NCBI GenBank assembly: GCA_033557835.1
Contig: JAWQRO010000186.1
Span: 1-49,973, forward strand
Direction of reading: 5' to 3'
From: Helochares maculicollis
Taxonomy: Eukaryota; Arthropoda; Insecta; Coleoptera; Hydrophilidae
Length of the DNA stretch: 49,973 bases
The first letter of the stretch is position 1. Every line of letters starts with the position of its first letter. A program made the translations under genes and the position numbers. The notes beneath the pieces were generated by a model. That model saw only the letters and a list, made by a program, of their open reading frames with translations. It searched no databases and was not told the origin of the DNA. This document shows, piece after piece, positions 24,101 to 36,100 of the stretch.

Positions 24101-27100
24101 ATATGTTTTAAAATTAATTTTTAATGCTTATATGTTTTCTTTTTATGCCAAATCTTTTTAATAGTATCATTTTCTGTAGATATTCTAATGATTTTTTTAC
24201 TTCTTATTTTAAATTTACCCGTTCTAATTTTTATCTTTACATTGCATTTTTTGTTCAAATTCTTTCTACTTGCTCTTTTTTGTATTGGTACTTAATGTGT
24301 TAGTTCTAAAATGTATTGCTTAAGGGCCCTAGTTCACGCTCTTAATACCGGAATATTTGTAGATGTACGAAGCGTAGCTTACAAGCTTAATAGCGTAATG
24401 CTTTTATATATTGGAAGCTTAGTTTACGCTTTTAATAACGAAAAGTTTTCTGGGTGTAAATTTTTACTTTGCTCCATTAATAACGGAATGTTTCTAGCAA
24501 TTAGAAATTTAGGTTGATTCTCTTAATAGCAGAATGTTTACTTTACACTCTTTATAGCGTAATGATTCCAGATGTTAGAAGTATAGTTTAGGGTCTTGGT
24601 AGCGGGATGTTTCCGGATATAAGAACTTTACTATACACCCTTTATAGCGGAATTATTTCAGATGTTAGAAACTTTTAATAGCGGAATGTTACAATAAGTT
24701 AGAAGCTTAGCTTACACTTTTAAAAGCGGAATATTTCTTAATGCAAAAATCTTGCTATACACTCTTTATAACGAAATGGTTCTAGATGTTAGTTTAGTTT
24801 ACGCTCTTGGTAGCGGGGTGATTCCGGATGTAAGAAGCTTACTTTACACTTTTTATGACGGAATGATTCCAGATGTTAAAAGTATAGTTTAGGCTTTTAG
24901 TAGCGGGATGTTTCCGGATATAAGAACTTTACTATACACTCTTTATAGCGGAATGATTCCATATGTTAGAAACTTTTAATAGCGAAATGTTATTATAAGT
25001 TAGAACCTTAGCTTACACTTTTAAAAGCGGAGTATTACTTATTGCAAAAGACTTACTATACACTCTTTATAACGAAATGATTCTAGATGTGAGAAGTATA
25101 GTGTAGGCTCTTAGTAGCTTGATGTTTCTGGATATAAGAACTTTACTATATACTCTTTATAGCGGAACTATTCCAGATGTTAGAAATTTTTAATAGCGGA
25201 ATGTTATTATAAGGTAGAAGCTTAGCTTACACTTTTAAAAGCGGAATAGTTCTTATTGCAAAAATCTTACTATACGCTCTTTCTAACGAAATCGTTTTAG
25301 ATGTTAGAAGTATAGTTTAGGCTCTTAGTAGATTGATGTTTCCGGATATAAGAACTTTACTATATACTCTTTATAGCGGAATTATTCCAGATGTTAGAAA
25401 CTTTTAATGGCGGAGTGTTATTATAAGTTAGAACCTCAGCTTACACTTTTAAAAGCGGAGTACTTTCTATTGCAAAAATCTTACTATACGCTCTTTATAA
25501 CGAAATCGTTTTAGATGTTAGAAGTGTAGTTTAGGCTCTTAGTAGATTGATGTTTCCGGATATAAGAACTTTACTATACACCCTTTATAGCGGAATTATT
25601 CCAGATGTTAGAAACTTTTAATAGCAGAATGTTATTATAAGTGAGAAGCTTAGCTTACACTTTTAAAAGCGGGATACTTCTTATTGCAAAAATCTTACTT
25701 TACACTCTTTATAACGAAATGGTTCTAGATGTTAGAAGTTTCGTTTACGCTCTTAGTAGCGGGGTGTTTCCGGATGTAAGAAGCTTACTTTACGCTTTTT
25801 GTGGCGAAATGATTCCAGATGTTAGAAGTATAGTTCAGGCTCTTAGCAGCGGGATGCTTCCGAACATAAGGAGCTTACTTTACTCGTGTTATAACAAAAT
25901 GATTGCAGATGTTAGAAACTCTTAATAGCGGAATATTAATATATAAGTTAGAAGCTTAGCTTACACTTTTAAAAGCGGAATATTTCTTGATGCAGAAACC
26001 TTACTATGCGCTCTTTATAACGAAATGGTTCTAGATGTTAGAAGTTTCATTTACGCTCTTAGTAGCGGGAGATTTCTGGATGTAAAAATATCACTGTACA
26101 TTCTTTACAGCTGAATGATTCCAGATGTTAGAAACATAGTTTACGCTCTTAATAGCGGAATGGTTCTTGATATAAGTAGCGTAGCTTACACTCTTAATAC
26201 CGGAATATTTCGGAATGTACGATGCTTAGCTTACACTTTTTATAGCTGAAGGATTCTAGTTGTTAGAAGCTTAGTTTACGCTCTTACTATCGGTATATTT
26301 TTAGCTATAAGAAGCTTAGAATGACGCTTTTAGTAGAATAATATTTAAAAATGATAAAAGCTGACGTCAACGCCCTTTATTAAGAGCAAAGCTCGAATCG
26401 GCCTTGCTGAATTCACGTTATGCAGATGTCAGAAGGTAACTTCATTTTCTCAATAAATATTGTTCTTATGATGAGCCTCGATTGTTGTTTACGCTTCAAA
26501 AGAGTTTAAAAAACAGATTTAGTTCACTTCCAGTCTATGACTTTCAAACACAAATAAAACGATCTAAATGTTTTAATATCTGTCTGCGGAAATGATGAAT
26601 GGAGGCGGTTATTTTTAATACAAACTTTAGGTTTGACTACCTTATATTTGCACTATAATAATTCTATTTGTAGAAACCTGAACTAATTCTATAGTCAATA
26701 AAATTCTTTGAAATATATACGATAGTTGACATTTTTAATAACTCAATGTTTCTGGATGTTAGAAGTTTAGCTTACACTCTTAATAGTGAAGTATGTTTAG
26801 ATGTTACAAAAATTTGACGGTCATAGAGAAATGTTTTTGGACTTAAGAAACTTAGTTTATACCAAAAGCACAGATTACACATTTTCCATTTGGCATAAGA
26901 GAACTTCACTATATTGATTAAATTTCTTCATAAGTTGATTACAGTTTACAATTCTAAAGGACGAAAAAAATCAAATTTTGTTGAGTACCATTCTTTGTAG
27001 GGTTTTCAAACAATTTGAAAGTACTTCCACATTAAGTAATTTAGATTGTAATTTATTATCACGTGAGCATATACGCCTGTTTTCGGAATTATTGAGTGGA

Positions 27101-30100
27101 GGCGCTTCAGATGTTTAAATATAGTACTTATGGTCTAGTACGTTGATAAGTTTTTCCATAATTTTGATTGCACTCCTGTGATCATTGGCCACTTATAATT
27201 GTTAGCAAAGTCACCTTGCGGGCCTCTTGATGTGAAGAGTATCCAAATTCTTACTTATCATGCAGTATTATTGCGCTTAACACTGGGTAGCCGCTTAGCG
27301 CTGCACGTTGAAATTTCTCAAAACCCCAAGAAATATCTGCATTGAATAGAATTGCTCCAACGATTAAATATTGGTCAACATCAATCTCAAATTTATATTT
27401 CATTGAACTTGTCAACTCCATCAATAAGAACATTTTTTAAGAATAAAGAACAAATAGCGTACTCATCTATATCTACAGCAGCCTCTGCAACTAGAATTAC
27501 CCGCTCTAGAAACAATACAATAGGGGAAATGGAAAACCGACTTTCTGTATGTATCGACAACGAAATTGAATGCAATATGCCATTAAGCAAACGTATTATA
27601 ATGGAAAAAACGAGAAGTAAAAAATACTATTTTGTCTGGTACATGCCATGACAGTTCCACTAAATTTATCTCTTTGTTCTGATAAAATCCAAGTTATTTT
27701 GTAGTTTTTTTCATTGCTTCAATTGGAGTTTTTTGATAAATCACCCAACAAAAATCGGCAAGCACTGCTGCTAACCATTTCCAATTGTGGCGATTTTCAA
27801 TGTGCTATATTTTCAGGTGAAACCATTCACCATGCTCATATGATGCGGTATAAAGATTTTTAGGAAAAAGATCTAATTGCAAATGTAAAAAATGAATTTT
27901 GAGTGACATTTTGCATCTTAGAGCTCTCGCATTTGCGGACCAACAAAAATTTCTTCTTTCAACTTCACCTTACTGATGCGCGTAAATTTAGTTCTAAGGT
28001 ACTTAAAACATTACCCATTTTTGTTCAAAGCGTTTACGAATGCCAGCTTTATGTGACGTTGTGGCAGAATAATTTTGTCTAGCGACATTAAAGATTTTTG
28101 ACACCTGGTGTTAAAACTGTTTCTATGCGGCCAATTTTTCCCTTTTCAAGACCGTCCCATTCACATATGCACATGTGCTCCATAGGTATTAAGAATATTT
28201 TATTTTCTTACGCAATAACGTACTACCAAATGTCTTTCATGTTTGATGCATGCGCGAGGGGCACTAAAGGGTATTTAATACTATTGTGGTGTAAGACAAC
28301 TTTCAAACTAATCACAGAAGCGACAATATAAAGTCTCCATTCTTCAAATTCTTCTGGGTAATTCAGTTCTTGAAGAAGCCTTGCAACATCATTACAATAC
28401 ACTAAATCATCCTCTTTGGAAGAGTAACTCGAAAAATTTTCTTGCCATGTGCGAAAATATAAGGTTCTCGTATTCTTTCCTAACAAATTTCCTTATTTTA
28501 ATCTTGATCCAAGTAATTGAGTCTTAGATTTTGATAGCTGTAAATCTCCAAGAAGGTCATACAAATCGGATTGCTTAAGAAAGTATGGTTCGTTTGGTGG
28601 ACTTGAATACGCAGATGAAGTGTACGAAGATAAGGAAATACAAGCAGAAAGTAAACTTGATTGAGTCTCCAAACCATTAATAGTTTTATCATCAACCTTC
28701 TCGTTATTTTTTGGAGATCCTGGAAGCGGTGCCTTTGTCACGAGGAATTGGTCTTTCTGCAGATGAGATGTTCAGATATATAATTTTGTGTTTATTTATA
28801 TTCATGACTTCAAGCTCTTAACGTTCTTGAGCAACTGGTACAGAATAATGTTGGCAGCTAATTTGTATCCTTTTCATTGATAGGAAATCCAAAATAAAAC
28901 TGACCAGATTTAACCAGATCTGTTATTGCATTTCGTTATATTTTCAGCATAAATTCACCACAAATGTAACAAAAACAGTCTTCTGAATTTTATCCAGTGT
29001 GGAAAAATGTGCACCAGGATTTGAAACTGCAAAGAATCGATCAACACTTCATCTGGTTGGTAGCATTAATGAAGACTTTAAATTAAACCCACTATTTGTT
29101 TATTAGGCCGACACCCCCCGAGCGATGAACGACATATTTAAATTAACTTTACCCGTAATTTTGGGGTCCAATAAAAAGCATGAATAACTATGAACATTTT
29201 CCAGAATTGGTTGACGGAATATTTTTGTCAGTCTGTTAAACTCTCTTGTGAAATCAAATAGCTTGAGTCAACAGGACTACTTTTAATTAATAATACTCCT
29301 AATCTCCCAAAGAATTTATCTGACTTAATATCAAGCCTACCACGCTATATACAAATACAGTTAGTGTGGTGATCGTCCACGTAGTATTTTGTGTTGTACA
29401 TGGCAACATTTTGTGGTGTTTATTAATATCACGTGGTTGTATTTGTATATTTTGTTGCTAAAACTAAGGGGTCCTTTAACATTTGATAGGGGAAGAGGTA
29501 TCCCTTAATGTGCTGCGATAGCGGATGGGAGACCTAACGGCGCTATTTTTCTAACACGGAAAAACTAAATGCTATAAAGTAAATGGTACTAAAAATGCTA
29601 CAGTTAGTTCTGACATCAATAATGCTAATAAAAATAGTAATACTTGGTTAGTATAAAAGTTCGCGGAGCGGGGATAAAAAAAGGCAAAACTAAAAAAAAA
29701 TACCTTCAGTCTTCAGTATATTCTCCCATAACTTCAATACATTTTCTCAAACGATTTTCCAATATAGATATGCCATCTCTTAAATGGTTTTCTGGAAGCT
29801 CGTCAAAATATTGGTTCACAGTCGCTATAACTTCTCCATTTGAGAAAAAAACGCTTTCCACGAAGAAATTTTTTTAAATTTGGAAATAGATGTAAGTCCG
29901 AAGGGGCTAGATCAGTAGAGTAAGGCGGATGTTCAATCAATTCATACCGTAAATCGTTTAATTTGGCCATTGTTTGAACACATTTGTTTGCTGGTGCGTT
30001 ATCTTGGTGGAAAAGAATGTTTTTCTTCTTCAAACCAGGCCTCTTTTCTTTAATTTTTGTATTTAACTTATCGAAAAGATTTGAATAATATTCTCCTACT

Positions 30101-33100
30101 ATGGTTTTACCGGTTTGAAGACAATCGATCAACAAAATGCCCTTTGCATCCCACAAAACAGATGCCATAAACTTTTTGGATGATTTGGACCATTTTGGTT
30201 GGTTTGGGGCTGAACAACCAGGCTCAGTCCACTCTAAGGTTTGTTGGGATCATACTGGTACATCCAGGTTTCCATAGTGAGCGAAACGACGTAAAAAATC
30301 TTTGTTATTTTTTTGAAAAAGCTCCAAATGTTCCTTACAAAGATTCACTTGTAGTCGTTTTTGCTCACAATTTAAGAAATGCGGCACCCATCGTGCACGA
30401 ATGTTTCTGAGGCCTAGCACATCTTTCAAAATATGAAGTACTCGCTCAGTTGAGATATTCATGTTCTCAGAAATCTCACTCAAAGTTAATTTTCTATCAT
30501 TCATAACCATATCATGAATGTATCAATCATTTTTTCAGTGGTCACACTTTTTGGACGCCCTGAACGAGGATTATCTTTTAGGCTTGTACGACCATGTTTA
30601 ATTTAAATGCCCACTTACAGACCATTGCTTTAGATGAAGCAGCATTTCCTAACACAGTCACCATTTCACTATAAATTTCAATCGCCTTCCAACCACTTTT
30701 CACTAAAAATGTTATTACCCCACTATGTTCAATTTTTTTCCATGATTAAATTATGTTGACACGTCTAACATCAAAGCGTCATAAAAACACAATGACAACT
30801 CATAACGAGTTAAAATTTGCAAATGCGTTCATTAGAAGCATGTGACCTGGAATGCAGTCGAAATTGTAGCTCTATCAACGAATTAAAGTCTTCGCTCCGC
30901 GAACTTTTCAACTAACCTAGTAATACTCTAAATAATGACACAGTTACAATATGCGGAGATATAGAAAAAAATTCAGTACCAAATACACCAAATGACGCAA
31001 CTTTAAGACATAATCACATAGTACCTGATTCATATTGCCTTATAGAAAACAGGTGTAAGTCTTGAATGCTCCTCAAAACATTTCTATAAATTATTCCATG
31101 ACCGGTATAGGAAAGTTGGTTGGCCCAAAGAATATAATATTTGCATCGAGAATTACAAATCAACGTATTTGTGTACTCAGCAAAACGGGTTGTAGATCCA
31201 TCAACGAAAATAATAATATAAGACCAAGTAAACCAAACAGTTTACGATAAACTTATAATGTTAAAATTTAGAACAGTCTCTACAATTTGTTTCCTAGGGG
31301 CTGGAGAAAAAGGACCAAATTACAGGCATGTTTATAGTTTTGCGAAAACAGATTTATATTTCCACCGAAGACGAAGAGAAATTGTTGGTAATTTGATTTT
31401 AATTAAATATAATAGTGAAAGTAATGGAGATTAGTTTACTCAAGACGAAATGACATATTTTTTATGCAATTCATTTGGTCATACATTGGGTGTGTATCCA
31501 GCACAAAATCAAATCTGATGACAGTGGAAAAACAAACAAAAAATAAAAGTGAGCGAACAAATAAACAAAAAGACAGAACGTGCTCAAGAGATCGCATAAG
31601 AAGGACACAATACAGGTTGAAAAAGAAGCAGATTCAAGGAAAGAGCGACAAAAGCTTGCAACAAGAGATGCAGGAAGAACGGAGTTATCAAAAGATAAGA
31701 CACGACCAGCGGAAATTTTGACAGATTTGTTAACAGGTTAATTAGATGAACCACAAATAGTTTCCGAAAATAATTTTAAAGAACCAAAACCAAAATAAAT
31801 TACCAAAACAGATCAAGCTCAGGATTCGCTAGGCTTTGATTCTGAACTTTTCACTGAAATATTTAGGGAAAAATCTTAAGTAATAGATTACAAACACTGT
31901 TGCGAAATTTGATCTGAAGTTAAAGGGTAACATGTATACGATGAAGCAAAGTTATTTCATGAGAATGTTACGGCAACACTGGGCCTACAATTGAAACACG
32001 ACAATACTTTAAAACAGGATGTTAAAGTCAAGCCTGCACGTCTCTGCGTCAGCTTAAATAAGGCGGTTCCCAATATTATTGAACAAGAGCAGTCTAATAT
32101 TCCTAGAAAAGATTTTTCAGAATTGTCTTAGCAGTCAGCATGTATGTCTTCTGTATTCCTTCCAAGAGCGCAACAAAGGTAAATAAAAACTCCCAAAAGT
32201 ATCTTGACGACTATCATTTACTTGGAAAATTCCTTCATGTGCTGTAATAAGCTATAGGTAGAATATAAGATAGTGCAACTAATACGGTTTCTTTAATTAA
32301 GGCAACCCTGAACTACTGCATAGCACGACGGATGACACAGTTATTATTTTAAATTAAGCCTATAGGGGCATAAAACCAATGGTGTCATAAATATTTTAAA
32401 AAAACATGCATTCTAGTCAAAGCTTTTCTCTTTCTACCTAACACAACGGTATTAATACAATCGATGGATCAAGTCTTTATATCAAATTTTAAGTCTTAGC
32501 ATAAGTATTAGGTTGTTTCAAAAGTTTTGTCTTTTTTATAAGTCTATTTTAAACTGTAATATCTCAGTGAATACTTATTTAATTTAATTTAAATGAGCGC
32601 AATTTGAATCAGTGCACTTTTGCCAACGTAACACTAATCGATTAATGCCATCAGCATAAAAATTTGGTGCTCAGGATTCGATAAAGTCGACGAAAGCCGT
32701 TTTTGCCTGCCCTTGATTGATGTAGGTTCTACCGGTGAGAAAGTTATCGAAGTGCTTGAAAAGATGATAGTCGGTTCGCGAAAAATCTGCGGAAATTGGT
32801 GGGTGAAGCAGAACTTCGACGATCAATTCATTTCTCTTTCGGACGGTGGTAGGTGAAACGTGCGGCCGGGCGTTATCGTGGTGCAGGATCGAACCTCTTT
32901 TGTTGGCCAGTGCCGGCTGCTTTTGACGTAATTTTCGGTACATTTAATCGATTTCCTCACAATAGGATACTGCTGTGATTGTTTGGCTCGGTTGCAAGGA
33001 GTTGTAGTGAATCACACCCGCCTCTGTCGACCATACAGTAACCATGGCCTTTTTAGTAGGTTTTCGCCCTTTGAAATTTCCAAGGGGGCAACCACTGTCC

Positions 33101-36100
33101 TGAACCTCTCCTTTTGTCGTAAATTACTCACTTTTCATCACACGTGACAATCCTATCCAAAATGCTCTAAATCAGCCATTTCATGGCTCATCTTCAAGGC
33201 TAAAATCTCCGGAAACGAAATTTCGCAAACCAACGTCGAACAGTGTGTTTATTAACACTATCATTGCCAAATGCTTGATTAATTTTTCGGGTTGTTTCGG
33301 CAGCGCTTTGGTTCAATTTGATTTCGTAGAGAAAAATTGGCCGAACATTGCTGTACAACATTGTATAACAATAATTAGCTAAAAAGAGGCAAAATGAATC
33401 CAGAGAACTTTTGGGCAGATTTATTGAAAATAATACAGATTTTGATACTTTCAAAAGTACTTATCGGCAACTTCGCGGCAGAACGCAAAAGTGGTGAACT
33501 AGCCGAACAATGTTATTAATTTTCTACTCGTTTTCCCCTAATCTCATTATTTAATGATGAGATTTCATAACATTTGGTTGTGACGCAAAGGGCGTAGCTG
33601 CACAAGCGGCCAACTTTCACCAACAGAAATTGATAAGATAAAAGACTGAAAACTGTAAAACAAAATATTATTCTTGTTGGTTCGTAAACACCGTTCGTGT
33701 ATATACCTCTGCGGTGTTATTATGGCTATGATTCATGTGGGAGCACGATTTCGAAACAAAGAAGGGTTCTCCTAACTGGATTGCATACATCGCCGATGAG
33801 TAAACAGTAGTTGATTGCCAGTCAGCCTGCAGCTGCTAGCAACTGGGAGCATTTCGTATTTACCATGACTCAAATCTGTGTGAAAAACTATCTTCCTGAT
33901 TTTCCCATATTTACACGATTTCCCATACCGAAGACATTAATCTGATGATTCTATATTACATTAGAAATCTAGAAAAAAACAGATTTAATTCAATTAAAAT
34001 GACGCAATTTACTAATTTCAAGTCTTGCTATGAAGAATATATTATTTTCTCTTAGCATAGTGTAAACCCATGACGCAATGGTTGTTTTACAAATAAATTT
34101 TCATTTCAGTCAGATGTCTTGAATATCATTTACTATATGACAGTTTCAATTAATCAACGGTCATTAATTGTTATCGGTTTGAATTAATCGTCTCTCTTCT
34201 TTAAGATTCACGATAGTTCATATGCAATTGCAAATGAATAATGTTTCTCTTTGTTTGTTACAGAAAGTCGATGACGTCAATAACGAAGAGGTAGAGGTTG
34301 ACATAGATGAATTATTAGATATGGACACAGATGAAGAACGGCGGAGACATTTACAGGTACATATTATTATTAAATAAAGTATGAAACGAAATAACGCTTA
34401 TCAATAAAATTAATAGTCAGAAGTAGTTATCAAGCAAAACCGGATGTTTTCATATTTCTAACTCTCTTTGAGACCAAAATCAGCACGCGTAATCTCAGTT
34501 CCTTTCAGCCATCTAACATTTAGCGCTAAATTTTAAATGGTGCACCTTTCGTTTACATCATGTTGCCAAAGTTTAATCGCGTGGTGAACCCAGTACACAT
34601 TCAGAGTTTGTTGATTCATTAAGTATAAACAACTCCATCCTTGACATTAACCACTAGCTGCGGCAATCTGATTGTTTAGACCTGATAATAAATATAAACA
34701 GAAGTCCTTGTTTGCTTTTTTTCAATCGTGAATACTTATTCCAATTCCATACAAAACAAATTGTTCCAAACAATAATCGAGCGCGTCAATGCCTCATTTC
34801 CATAGTTTTAAAATTCGCTTTTGTTAACATTTCTATTTTTGTTGCAGACATTACTAATAGGTGCTAAAAAATCCCAAACCGATGTAAAAGTGAGTATTTT
34901 TTTAATTTATAAGTTACAATGATAATTAATAGCTATAGTTATTGACTTTTATTTGGTAATTATACACACGTACCACGCGCTATGTAATATTTAACTTGCC
35001 TTGATCCGCCAGGATAGCTGTTGGCTGAAATCTTTAGATTGATTTACTCAATTCGCTTAATTAGTTGATTTCAAGGAAGGGTGGCTCGTATTTGTGTAGA
35101 ATATGTTATGGCTTCGGCTTCTTACGATTATGCGATTTTCCACAAATTAATCTAGTATTATGATTTGTACTACTCTTGCCACGATTGACTTTTAGGTCTG
35201 AGAAATTTCAGTTATATGCTTGGGTCCGTTAAATTTGGAGGTAACCACGCCCATATACAACTACTACAATTGTCTATGTGGATTTTCTCATGTTTTTCTT
35301 TATAGCTTATTCTAAGTCAACCTTAAACTGCAGGCATTCCTCTAATTCCTTGTTGATTACTTCAATCGGTGTATGTCTTGTAGTGCAATGTATCATGTGG
35401 TCGTAGGCCATTATGGAATACATAACCATTGCCTCGGTACTTAATCCTTTAAAGTGTTAGACTTTAATATCCTCTCTTGTTCAAATATTGAATGCAGATT
35501 CTAATTTTGGCCATTTGATCTGGGATGATCGAAGTATTTAATAATGCTATTTCTGAATTCGATCCTATTATCAGAAATAATCTACTTAGGTAAGCCATGG
35601 TGCCAGAAAAATTCTGTATAGTCGCAGCTATTATTATCCGAGTTTTTGCATTTATTTCTTCTTTGAAGTAGAAATATATCAATATAAAAACTTTCAAATG
35701 GCTCGTTAAGTATATGTTTGTCCAATAGTACTAAGTTGTCCAATAATTTTTGCAGTTCGATATGAAAAACACAATGTTATGTTTTCAAATATACTTTATT
35801 ATTCAGTATAGTGTCCGTGAACATCAATATACTTCCGTTCCAACGAGATTCTAATTTATGAATTCCATCCCTGAAGTGAGAATCTGGAATGGCTGCAAAA
35901 TACGCTTCAACATGACCTCATCATTTGATGAAAAATACTTTCTACGTATGAATTGTTTTGGGTTTGGAAACAGATTGTCATTGTTAGAAGCTTACCTAGA
36001 CGCTCTTAATTGAGAACCAGGCTCGAATCGGGTACATCGAAGGCACAGTTTGCATGTTTTGTGTATGTTAGAAAATGTCTCGATATAAATGTAGAAAAAT

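Larger units (their letters stand above)
29545..32110 (+). pseudogene. Retrotransposon gag/ORF1-like remnant, split by a mariner
   Basis: Outside the mariner (29643-30920) the plus strand reads as one decayed protein. Recognisable blocks are VGPKNIIFASRITNQRICV (about 31109-31165) and, after frame changes, FRTVSTICFLGAGEKGPNY, HVYSFAKTDLYFHRRRREIV and GNLILIKY, then FTQDEMTYFLCNSFGHTLGV. They follow the order of a nucleic-acid-binding ORF common among insect retrotransposons, ending in a CCHC zinc knuckle. Here the knuckle is degenerate: the last Cys position is Tyr. A charged tail (31520-31720) and another open segment (31930-32130) follow. The sequence immediately left and right of the mariner is in the same frame. 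No reverse transcriptase was found downstream, so the element is truncated. Confidence 0.6.

Noticed and set aside
24311..25925. Repeat-protein gene made of 15-residue units
   Set aside because: The open stretches begin and end at arbitrary units, truncated units shift the frame, and the 214-bp block is not a multiple of three; a minisatellite explains it.
32508..33560. Right terminal repeat of the second mariner
   Set aside because: AAAAG-containing sequence near 33450 resembles the left end only weakly, so the right boundary is left undefined.
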